DNA from: an uncultured Clostridia bacterium
GTDB taxonomy: Bacteria; Bacillota; Clostridia; TANB77; CAG-508
Assembly (NCBI GenBank): GCA_934120045.1
Contig: CAKOTF010000019.1
Coordinates: 1-12,382 of the forward strand
Direction of reading: 5' to 3'
Length of the DNA stretch: 12,382 nucleotides
The notes beneath the pieces were generated by a model. The model was not told the origin of the DNA. It searched no databases and saw only the letters and a program-made list of their open reading frames with translations. How positions within the stretch are numbered: the stretch's first letter is position 1; each line of letters starts with the position of its first letter. Of the stretch, positions 7,001-12,382 are shown one piece after another. Both the position numbers and the translations under genes were made by a program.

Positions 7001-8242
7001 TTATTCTACCTGATGTTTACTATATGTTTTCTTTGCACAAATTAATGCTATAATCATCATAAAAATATAAGTAATTATAGTCATCATAGGTAAATCAATA
7101 ACAATATTTCCTAACTTATATGATACCATTTGAGAAAAGTCTGAATAAATTGCATTATATGGCATTAAGAATAATATTTTATTTAATATTCCAAAAGCTG
7201 ACTTTATGCTCAAAAATACTGGTAACATAATAATAGCAATATCTATTACTAATACTGTCATAGGATTTTTCAGTTTAGATGACAAGAATAATGTTAATCC
7301 CACCATACCAAACAATACTGTATATGAAATCACTATATTATATAAAAGTGATTGGAAGAATGTTAGTGCGTATGGACTTAATATGTTAGAAATTTGTATT
7401 GGTAAATTTCCTCCATCTGTACCAAACATTAAGAATATTGTTCCTATTGCAAATATTAAATATATTGTAAATACTAATGTTGCAAATATATAAGATGCGA
7501 TTATTTTCGCAGTTACACCTTTACTTTTTCCATACTTTGTGGTTAATAATATTTTATCTGTACCATTTTGATACTCTCCTGCAAAAACAGATGCTAAACA
7601 TATACATATAGCAATTACTCCAAATATAAGTAATTCATAAGTGTTATACAAATTAGAATATCCATAATAAAAATCATATTCAAATGGTGTTTTTGTGTTA
7701 TTAGACTTCTTTAACCAATATTCTTTTTCTTGAGGTGTATATTTTTTTCCATCATAACTTTGATTTAATTCTTCTTCTATTCTTTGTTGTCTTGTTTCAT
7801 AAAAATCTTTCTGTTCTTTTAAATTTAGATTAAATAATTCAGTTATATAGCTAGTATTATAATTTGCATATACACGGTTTATATTTGTTAATAAATCAAG
7901 TCTATTATTTAAATATTCATTATAAATTTCAATACTAAAATCCTTTTCTCCATCACTATTTGTAATAAGATTATTTGGATCATTATGCAACTCTTGTAAT
8001 TTTTCTATTTCTTTTATAATCTTTTCATTTGTTAAAGTTCCAGCAATCTCTTTCATTTGTTCTTTTCTAACACTAATAGCCTCTTTACCTTTATAAGATT
8101 TTCCACTCTTATCTCTTGCTAGAAAATCTTTACCTGCCATAGAAAATAGTAATGTTATTAAAAACAAACAAACTATGATTACAATAATATTCATTTTTTT
8201 ATTAAATAATTTCTTTAATTCAAATTTCACTAATGTTCCCAT
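7001..8242 (-). CDS. ABC-2 type transporter permease
   Basis: This is the membrane subunit of an exporter, pairing with the ATPase encoded just upstream. Counting from the upstream ATG at 8251 (416 residues), there is one helix at 19-38, a large predicted extracytoplasmic region at about 39-203, then five helices at about 204-224, 248-275, 296-323, 330-347 and 386-406. The segment AGEYQNGTDKILLTTKYGKS (224-243) is the typical cytoplasmic coupling stretch of ABC-2 permeases. I place the start at the second ATG (8242): the AAAGGA site abuts the first ATG at 8251 with no spacing, but sits nine bases from the second. The large loop is polar, Lys/Glu-rich and lacks cysteine. The substrate is unknown; antimicrobial peptides or envelope-active compounds are usual for such operons. 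Confidence 0.8.
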   Translation of the reverse strand: MGTLVKFELKKLFNKKMNIIVIIVCLFLITLLFSMAGKDFLARDKSGKSYKGKEAISVRKEQMKEIAGTLTNEKIIKEIEKLQELHNDPNNLITNSDGEKDFSIEIYNEYLNNRLDLLTNINRVYANYNTSYITELFNLNLKEQKDFYETRQQRIEEELNQSYDGKKYTPQEKEYWLKKSNNTKTPFEYDFYYGYSNLYNTYELLIFGVIAICICLASVFAGEYQNGTDKILLTTKYGKSKGVTAKIIASYIFATLVFTIYLIFAIGTIFLMFGTDGGNLPIQISNILSPYALTFFQSLLYNIVISYTVLFGMVGLTLFLSSKLKNPMTVLVIDIAIIMLPVFLSIKSAFGILNKILFLMPYNAIYSDFSQMVSYKLGNIVIDLPMMTIITYIFMMIIALICAKKTYSKHQVE

Positions 8243-8262
8243 ATTGTTCATTCCTTTCTTTT

Positions 8263-9135
8263 CTATTTTTCATTATCTTGAAAATATGCTAAATATAAAT
8301 CTTCTAAATTAGGTTCTATATTAACAGCATTCACAGTTGGTTTTTGCCTACTTACAATTCTTAATTCTGTTGTATTATTTTCTTGATGAATATTAATAAT
8401 ACAATATTTATGATTCAGCATTTCTACTTCTTTTTTATCATAAGCAACACATTTCCATACACTGCCTCTTAAATCTTGTAAAAGTTCTTCTGGCGTTCCT
8501 GTTAATATCTTTTTACCTGCTTTCATCACAATAATTTCATCTGCAATAAATTCAATATCTGATACAATATGAGTTGATAATATTACAATTTTATCTTGTG
8601 AAAAACTACTAATTAAGTTTCTAAACTTTACCCTTTCTTTTGGGTCTAGTCCTGCTGTTGGCTCATCTAAAATTAGAATCTTTGGGTTATTTAACATTGC
8701 TTGTGCAATTCCTAATCTTTGTTTCATTCCTCCAGAAAATGTCTTTACTTTTTGTTTTTTTTCATTTTCCAAATTAACTATTTGTAATAACTCATTCACT
8801 CTCATTTCAGCCTTTTCTTTTGATAATCCCTTTAATGCAGCAATATACATTAAAAAATCATAAGCTGTAAAATCTGGATAGTATCCAAAATCTTGTGGTA
8901 AATAACCAAGAACTTGTCTGTAATCCTCCCCTAGTTTTTTTATATCTGTTCCATTATATTTAATTTGACCAGAAGTTGGATTTTGAATACCACATATCAT
9001 TCTCATAAGTGTTGTTTTTCCTGCTCCATTTGCACCAAGTAATCCATAAACTCCTGGTTTTAGTTTTATAGAAACTCTATCCACTGCAATTTTATTTTTA
9101 TATTGTTTTGTTAGCATATCTATTGCAAGTTCCAT
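8263..9135 (-). CDS. ABC transporter ATP-binding protein
   Basis: A 290-residue nucleotide-binding subunit that powers the partner permease in the cytoplasm. All motifs are intact: Walker A GANGAGKT (34-41), Q-loop Q81 in YLPQDFGYYPD, signature SGGMKQR (134-140), Walker B ILILDEP (153-159) with D-loop AGLD (161-164), and H-loop His189 in ILSTH. The C-terminal 80 residues form the extra domain common in exporters of the CcmA/bacitracin-resistance type. The ATG at 9135 has an AGGAGG site and overlaps the 3' end of the membrane-protein gene by 16 bases, which implies translational coupling. The permease gene follows after a gap of about 20 bases. I am confident of the family; the substrate cannot be read from the sequence. 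Confidence 0.92.
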   Translation of the reverse strand: MELAIDMLTKQYKNKIAVDRVSIKLKPGVYGLLGANGAGKTTLMRMICGIQNPTSGQIKYNGTDIKKLGEDYRQVLGYLPQDFGYYPDFTAYDFLMYIAALKGLSKEKAEMRVNELLQIVNLENEKKQKVKTFSGGMKQRLGIAQAMLNNPKILILDEPTAGLDPKERVKFRNLISSFSQDKIVILSTHIVSDIEFIADEIIVMKAGKKILTGTPEELLQDLRGSVWKCVAYDKKEVEMLNHKYCIINIHQENNTTELRIVSRQKPTVNAVNIEPNLEDLYLAYFQDNEK

Positions 9136-9863
9136 ATATAATCATCCTCCTCTTCATAAAATTGATAAACAGCTTTTATAAAATAAAATACTGTTATAAT
9201 TAATAAACCTAACCATACTAAAACACTTGAAGTTTCATAAACACTAGGAAACTTTATATTAATGTTAAATAAAATCGCATTGATTAATAACATTATCGTC
9301 ATATTTACAATTTCGTTTGACTTATTTTTTAATAAACGCATTGTTGAAATGTTAGCAACATTGGTTATCATAAATGGCACTAAAAAATAAAGAATTAATA
9401 CATAACTTTCCTGTTCAAAATGAGTTCCAGTCATAACTGCAAATACTGTCATTATACATAAATTAATAAATGTATTAATTATTAATTTAATTGAAATCGA
9501 TTCTTTTAAGTCCATTTTACAACTCATTTCAATTTCATACATATTATATTTAAAACTTTTCTCTAACTCAATTATTTGAAGAAATGCTAATATTGGCATT
9601 ACAAGTGATAAAATTAGCATTGTTTTCTCAAAATTCATAGATTTTATAACTAATATTCCTACCAATAATAGAATAAATTGGAAAAGAAAAGTAATTTTAC
9701 TCATAAAAGGAATATATCTTTTTATCTTTTCAAAATAGCTTTCCTTTACTGTTATTTCTGTATTTGCTATTTCCATTTTTAATATTTCTATTGATTGCCT
9801 TTTTTTATTTTCATCTATACTTGGCAATTCTCTTTTGTTTAAAATTTCTCTCCACTTATCCAT
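9120..9863 (-). CDS. Six-helix membrane protein, candidate regulator of the adjacent sigma factor
   Basis: The 247-residue product has a polar, charged N-terminal cytoplasmic region (1-53) followed by six predicted helices at about 56-74, 79-97, 126-144, 153-172, 185-203 and 212-231, and an acidic tail (YEEEDDY). It begins four bases after the sigma factor stop, and its GGAAAGGAGG site lies across the end of the sigma gene, so the two are coupled. In similar sigma/membrane/ABC clusters the second gene is often an anti-sigma-like or transporter-associated membrane protein; no zinc-binding HxxxCxxC anti-sigma motif is present here. The N-terminal region is a plausible sigma-binding segment, but that is inference. 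A second permease subunit is the alternative, as the count of six helices also fits an ABC-2 half. Confidence 0.65.
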   Translation of the reverse strand: MDKWREILNKRELPSIDENKKRQSIEILKMEIANTEITVKESYFEKIKRYIPFMSKITFLFQFILLLVGILVIKSMNFEKTMLILSLVMPILAFLQIIELEKSFKYNMYEIEMSCKMDLKESISIKLIINTFINLCIMTVFAVMTGTHFEQESYVLILYFLVPFMITNVANISTMRLLKNKSNEIVNMTIMLLINAILFNINIKFPSVYETSSVLVWLGLLIITVFYFIKAVYQFYEEEDDYIWNLQ

Positions 9864-9867
9864 CTAA

Positions 9868-10395
9868 TTAAAAGTCCTCCTTTCCTAAATACCTACTCAA
9901 TTTTTCTATTCCCTGCTTTAGTCTTGATTTAATGGTAGGTACTTTTTCATCAAGTATTTTAGATATATCTTTAATTTTCAAATCTTCATAATACTTCAAA
10001 ATAATTACTTCTTTTTGTTTTTCTGGTAGCTCTTTTAATGCTTTATCAATTGAATTTTTTTGTTCTATTCTTGATAATTCATTAGAATCATTTTCTTTAT
10101 AAGTTTGATTATCATCTAATTCTTCTAACTCCACTTTATTCTCGTCAAAATAAGTGTTACATACATTCATTGCTATTGTAATTAAATAACTTTTAAATTT
10201 TCCTCTATGTTTATAAGTTCCTATATATTTAATCAATTTCAAGAATGTTTCCTGTGTTAAATCATAAGAAAGTGAGCTATTTCCTGTTTTATAATAACAA
10301 AATCTATAAATATCATCATAATATTTCTCAATTAATATCTCTAATAATTCTTTATTTCCGTGCTGTATTTTATAGATTAATTCTTTATCTTCCAA
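9868..10395 (-). CDS. ECF-like RNA polymerase sigma factor
   Basis: A 175-residue sigma-70 family protein with only regions 2 and 4, as in extracytoplasmic-function sigma factors. Region 2 covers about 20-85, including DLTQETFLKLIKYIGTY (45-61), which contacts core polymerase and the -10 element. Region 4 covers about 115-168, with the helix-turn-helix in LKIKDISKILDEKVPTIKSR (139-158), which reads the -35. The linker (86-112) is acidic. The start is a TTG at 10395 with an excellent AAAGGAGGT site five to six bases upstream; no ATG serves this frame. It heads a tightly packed operon with a membrane protein and an ABC exporter, so it probably controls that operon and perhaps others in response to an envelope signal. 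The regulatory scheme is inferred. Confidence 0.88.
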   Translation of the reverse strand: MEDKELIYKIQHGNKELLEILIEKYYDDIYRFCYYKTGNSSLSYDLTQETFLKLIKYIGTYKHRGKFKSYLITIAMNVCNTYFDENKVELEELDDNQTYKENDSNELSRIEQKNSIDKALKELPEKQKEVIILKYYEDLKIKDISKILDEKVPTIKSRLKQGIEKLSRYLGKEDF

Positions 10396-10400
10396 GTAAA

Positions 10401-10410
10401 TACCTCCTTT
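10401..10410 (-). promoter_or_regulatory. Ribosome binding site that fixes a TTG start
   Basis: AAAGGAGGTA (10410-10401, minus strand) is close to a perfect Shine-Dalgarno match. It lies five bases before TTG at 10395-10393, which sets the start of the sigma factor despite the rare start codon. A strong site with a weak start codon may tune sigma levels. Confidence 0.75.
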
Positions 10411-10510
10411 CTTTTATAAACTAGCTTACATATAATATAACCTAAAAAAATATAAAAAAGATTTAAAATTTTATTAAATTTTTAAATTTTTTCATTTTAA
10501 TGTTTTATTA

Positions 10511-10539
10511 ATTATAAATTAAATATATATTTTTGTATA
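10511..10539 (-). promoter_or_regulatory. Possible promoter of the sigma/ABC operon
   Basis: On the minus strand TATACA (10539-10534) and TATAAT (10516-10511) are separated by 17 bases. The -10 is perfect and the -35 matches four of six positions. A start near 10505 would give a leader of about 110 bases, nearly all A/T. In DNA this AT-rich chance matches are common, and an ECF-type self-recognised promoter was not found, so this is tentative. Confidence 0.35.
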
Positions 10540-10549
10540 ATAATTCAAA

Positions 10550-10920
10550 TTAGTACATAGGTGTTCCATAGCCATATATAACATTGCTACTGATGTCATA
10601 TTCTTTTTGTCTACACATATCATCATTTGAATTTCCTTCTATCGTATATACTTTTTCATTTTCACACTTTTCAACTGTTCCAACGTGATCTGAAGTGCCA
10701 TCACTTTCACAATCGAAAAATATAATATCTCCGTGATTTTGGTATATAACCTCTTTCTTTCTAAAGTCCACAAGTTTTAAACCACGATATACCCTTTGTT
10801 TGACAACTTGCAAATTTAGGTATAATTCCACTATCTATATATCCACATTGATTAGCACACCAACTGACAAAACAAGCTCCAGTGCAACTTTTACAATATC
10901 ATTGGCTGTTTTATGATTTA
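10550..10920 (-). pseudogene. Broken CHAP-type cell-wall amidase/peptidase
   Basis: Pieces of one CHAP domain appear in order but in different frames. The first, ANDIVKVA (10906-10883), is the usual domain start. The second, TGACFVSWCANQCGYIDSGI followed by IPKFASCQTKGISWFKTCGL (10886-10764), contains the catalytic Cys context and ends at a TAG. The third, HGDIIFFDCESDGTSDHVGT then VEKCENEKVYTIEGNSNDD (about 10732-10620), contains the catalytic His and the EGN motif, and ends at YGYGTPMY with a stop at 10550. About 20 residues expected between the first two pieces are missing, and a second frameshift lies near 10763. CHAP enzymes cut peptidoglycan peptides and are common in phages and conjugative elements. 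With two lesions the product cannot be active. An ATG at 10831 opens the last frame for 93 codons, but that frame includes only half the domain. Confidence 0.7.
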
Positions 10921-10990
10921 TATTGATATGTAATTTTGTATGTGTAACTGTTTTACGCTCTGTCCAAGTTAAATGTATTATTGTTTCTTG

Positions 10991-11083
10991 ATGTTTTATT
11001 TGAAAATCTTTTCTATCACAGAAATACAAATTATCATCTTTACCAAAATATCCTAAATCTCCTGTTTTATATGTAGTTGGGAT
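10991..11083 (-). pseudogene. Fragment of an adenylation (AMP-forming ligase) domain
   Basis: About 30 codons read TYKTGDLGYFGKDDNLYFCD followed by RKDFQIKH. This matches the order of core motifs A7 (Y-x-TGD) and A8 (GRxDxQIK, here DRKDFQIK) of adenylation domains, closest in style to D-alanine- or amino-acid-activating ligases such as DltA. The rest of the roughly 500-residue domain is absent, and the frame runs on into unrelated sequence that leads into the CHAP remnant. The Gly of the usual GRxDxQIK is replaced by Asp. It is a relic. It matters because a broken SGNH hydrolase lies nearby on the same strand, as if a lipid- or teichoic-acid-modifying cluster once stood here. Confidence 0.55.
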
Positions 11084-11138
11084 AGATAAAGACGGTGATT
11101 TAATATCTCTTCTTGATTATATTTATAAACAAAGATAG
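11072..11138 (+). pseudogene. 3' end of a lost plus-strand gene
   Basis: The plus-strand frame reading VVGIDKDGDLISLLDYIYKQ and one more Arg ends at TAG (11136-11138), 11 bases before an intrinsic terminator on the same strand. Upstream the frame runs antisense into the adenylation fragment and has no start or RBS. The gene-end-plus-terminator arrangement suggests the last 20 or so codons of a gene whose body was deleted. The family is not recognised, and a chance open frame is possible. Confidence 0.3.
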
Positions 11139-11149
11139 TTACAATAGCC

Positions 11150-11188
11150 AAAGATACTAAAGTTTTAGTATCTTTTTATTTTTTATAT
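11150..11188 (+). terminator. Intrinsic terminator, plus strand
   Basis: Arms AAAGATACTAA (11150-11160) and TTAGTATCTTT (11165-11175) form a perfect 11-base-pair stem with loop AGTT, followed by a T-rich run TTATTTTTTAT. The minus strand lacks a T-run after the stem, so it acts on plus-strand transcripts. No intact plus-strand gene lies upstream, which supports the gene remnant described just before it. Confidence 0.65.
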
Positions 11189-11194
11189 ATTTCA

Positions 11195-11223
11195 TTGAAT
11201 TTGAGCTAAATTCGTATTATAAT
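11195..11223 (+). promoter_or_regulatory. Sigma-A type promoter of the 214-residue gene
   Basis: TTGAAT (11195-11200) and a perfect TATAAT (11218-11223) are exactly 17 bases apart, the best vegetative promoter in the window. A start near 11230 gives a leader of about 115 bases before the ATG at 11346. I see no stable hairpin in that leader. Confidence 0.65.
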
Positions 11224-11345
11224 ATTAGGGTATTTCATACTTATATCCAAAGTACATTACTAGGATTATACAAATGCATTATTAAAGAAAGGGAAATTGT
11301 TTTAGTTTTCGTAACTCACTTGTAAAAAAGATAGGAGGATTTTAA

Positions 11346-11990
11346 ATGGGTATTTCAGATTTTTCTAAACGGGATTATTTATATTTAGCTCCCAAGTCCT
11401 ATAAGTGCCCTTTTTGTCGTAGAGAACATACTTACGATAAAGAATATTTTGATTATCAATCTGGTAAAACAAAGAATCGTTCTCTAGCATCATATCAAAC
11501 TTTATACCCTGGCTCCCTTGTATTAAAACATAATCAAATATCACTTTCTTTTGATCCTTTTTATTGCTATTGGAAAATACATGGTAGCATTGACAAAAAC
11601 AATTATTATGATGAAATTGATGGTGAAGGTAAAGTTTCTTTGGAAGAAATGGAAGACTGTGAGGATGGCACAATCACATTCAAATTTACTATCAGCAGTT
11701 TTAAAAACATATATTTAAAATTCATTTATGACCAAGAAAACTCATTTGGAGCCGTTTATCTTCAAAAAATGAAAGCAGAACTGGCTTCGCGTGAAAAAAA
11801 TTTACGTCAAAAAGAACGTGAACTAAATGCTCGGGAAAGAAATTTACAAACTAAGGAGCAAGAAAAAAGAGAAAAAGATTTAAGAAGTCTTGAACAAGTT
11901 TTACAGCAGAAAGAAAAAGAACTCAAAGAGCGTGAGAAAAAGTTGCAAGAAGCAAAAACATCCATGCTAACAACCTTAAATCAAATTTAG
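11346..11990 (+). CDS. Protein with a CxxC motif and long C-terminal coiled coil, unknown function
   Basis: The 214-residue family is not recognised. Residues 1-45 contain KCPFCRREHTYDK with C21 and C24, half of a zinc-ribbon; only His28 or C74 could complete a site, so zinc binding is uncertain. Residues 55-130 look like a beta-rich domain (SLSFDPFYCYWKIHG, TFKFTISSFKNIYLKFIYD). Residues 138-203 are a highly charged coiled coil with a repeated pattern of RE-K-L and E-EL-ERE. No signal peptide or membrane segment is seen. The ATG follows AGGAGG (11333-11338) by seven bases. It is the only intact plus-strand gene here. It uses CGT, CGG and CGC arginine codons that are rare in its neighbours, and it has its own promoter and a hairpin after it. 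These features point to a horizontally acquired cassette. A role in defence or phage biology is speculation. Confidence 0.75.
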   Translation: MGISDFSKRDYLYLAPKSYKCPFCRREHTYDKEYFDYQSGKTKNRSLASYQTLYPGSLVLKHNQISLSFDPFYCYWKIHGSIDKNNYYDEIDGEGKVSLEEMEDCEDGTITFKFTISSFKNIYLKFIYDQENSFGAVYLQKMKAELASREKNLRQKERELNARERNLQTKEQEKREKDLRSLEQVLQQKEKELKEREKKLQEAKTSMLTTLNQI

Positions 11991-12003
11991 CAAAATTTTT
12001 CTA

Positions 12004-12019
12004 TACTGAGGCATCAGTA
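12004..12019. repeat. Small hairpin after the 214-residue gene
   Basis: TACTGA (12004-12009) and TCAGTA (12014-12019) form a six-base-pair stem with loop GGCA, 14 bases after the stop codon. It has no T-run, so it is not a terminator on its own and may be chance. Confidence 0.3.
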
Positions 12020-12038
12020 AAATTCCAAATAATGCATT

Positions 12039-12064
12039 GCCGTCCGAGATATATCTCGGGCGGC
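12039..12064. repeat. GC-rich palindrome, possible terminator of the 214-residue gene
   Basis: GCCGTCCGAGAT and ATCTCGGGCGGC pair over 12 positions (one G-T wobble) around a central AT. It is the most GC-rich stretch in the window. On the plus strand it is followed by CACTTATTTTAT, a poor T-run, so it could end the transcript of the upstream gene. Its composition is unlike the surrounding DNA and suggests an imported element end or a dispersed palindromic repeat. Confidence 0.6.
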
Positions 12065-12092
12065 CACTTATTTTATAAAGCTAATATCTTTA

Positions 12093-12297
12093 TTATTTTA
12101 ACAAATTGTCATTCTTATCATCTTGTATTAGTAACTTTTCAATATGTGCTATATGAAATTTTGCTTTGTTTTCTATTGGCACTCCTAATATATCCTCACA
12201 TATATTAGAAAATCTATTTTGAGATACTTTATAAATATTATTTTCGTATATAACTCCTTTTAAAACAGAATCTCCAAATACCACTAATATCTGACAT
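12093..12297 (-). pseudogene. Frameshifted and truncated SGNH/GDSL-type hydrolase
   Basis: From GTG 12284 the frame reads VVFGDSVLKGVIYENNIYKV then SQNRFSNICEDILGVPIENK. The N-terminal FGDS block, with the nucleophile serine, and the following pattern are those of SGNH hydrolases (esterases or deacetylases). The natural start appears to be ATG 12297, which has AGGAGG seven bases upstream. It gives MSDI and then falls out of frame; removing one A at about 12285 restores MSDIVVFGDS. After the KAKF at about 12156, where family members continue with the oxyanion-hole blocks, the sequence switches to a tail HIAHIEKLLIQDDKNDNLLK that does not fit the family. With one frameshift and more than two thirds of the domain missing, it is a relic. 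The 3' tail may be the end of another deleted gene. Confidence 0.6.
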
Positions 12298-12299
12298 TT

Positions 12300-12382
12300 T
12301 TATTCCTCCTCGTATAATATTACAATTTGTTCTAATGTTTTTAAATCATCTGTATTTGGATGTGATAATGCTTTATCAAAGT
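12300..12382 (-). CDS. C-terminal end of a gene entering from the right edge
   Basis: The last 26 codons read FDKALSHPNTDDLKTLEQIV and then ILYEEE before TAA (12302-12300). The stop codon overlaps the AGGAGG site of the SGNH relic, as in a tightly packed operon. The amphipathic end with Leu-Lys-Thr-Leu-x-x-Ile-Val resembles acyl/peptidyl carrier protein tails, which would suit the neighbouring ligase and SGNH relics, but 26 residues are too few to be sure. It may be intact beyond the window. Confidence 0.5.
   Translation of the reverse strand, partial: FDKALSHPNTDDLKTLEQIVILYEEE

Noticed and set aside
7206..7493. Plus-strand ORF of 95 codons within the permease gene
   Set aside because: It is a shadow of the permease membrane segments on the opposite strand.
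8243..8251. First ATG of the permease gene as the start
   Set aside because: The Shine-Dalgarno sequence abuts this ATG with no spacer, while the second ATG at 8242 is nine bases away, a workable distance. The two differ by only three residues.
10835..11029. 64-codon minus-strand ORF as a protein of its own
   Set aside because: It is a chance opening across two relics: its first part is the adenylation fragment and its end is the CHAP region read in the wrong frame. No RBS serves its ATG.
11365..11673. Minus-strand ORF of 102 codons opposite the 214-residue gene
   Set aside because: It is wholly antisense to a gene with a good promoter and RBS, and its own sequence shows no coding character or RBS.
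1..12382. CRISPR array, tRNA or rRNA genes
   Set aside because: No regularly spaced direct repeats, cloverleaf-like sequence or conserved rRNA segments were seen in either strand.

Overview
The window is very AT-rich, uses the standard genetic code, has strong AGGAGG-type ribosome binding sites, and occasionally uses TTG or GTG starts. Together with the gene families present, this suggests a low-GC Bacillota genome, most likely a Clostridia-type anaerobe. Nearly everything reads on the minus strand. There are no rRNA or tRNA genes and no CRISPR array that I can see.

Layout from left to right. Positions 1-47 hold the start of a minus-strand exported protein that leaves the window, with its RBS and an extended -10 promoter. 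Positions 48-547 are mostly non-coding and contain a small frameshifted ORF (345-463) and an inverted repeat. Positions 548-6516 form a two-gene minus-strand unit with its own promoter: a giant 1857-residue protein (943-6516) and a 126-residue partner (548-928) starting 14 bases after it. The giant protein has an apparent ADP-ribosyltransferase-like N-terminus (R24, S89, E259), a complete SF2 helicase core (about residues 626-1100), two 56-residue repeats, Gly/Asp-rich degenerate repeats and a C-terminal coiled coil. This is the best candidate for an undescribed, possibly defensive, system.

Positions 6585-6627 are a terminator that ends the next minus-strand unit, which runs 10395 to about 6757: an ECF-like sigma factor with a TTG start, a six-helix membrane protein, an ABC ATPase, an ABC-2 permease and a small two-helix membrane protein. 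Tight spacing (4-base gap, 16-base overlap, short gaps) argues for one operon, plausibly a sigma factor and membrane regulator controlling an envelope-stress or peptide exporter. A short reading-frame tail after the last gene looks like the end of an unrelated, deleted gene.

Positions 10550-12382 are a graveyard with one intact gene. A broken CHAP-type peptidase, a fragment of an adenylation (AMP-ligase) domain, a stranded plus-strand gene end with its terminator, and a frameshifted, truncated SGNH hydrolase with an unrelated tail lie next to each other. The end of another gene runs off the right edge. In the middle sits a self-contained plus-strand cassette: consensus promoter, RBS, a 214-residue protein with a CxxC motif and long coiled coil, and a GC-rich hairpin. 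The region looks like repeated deletion and insertion at one locus.
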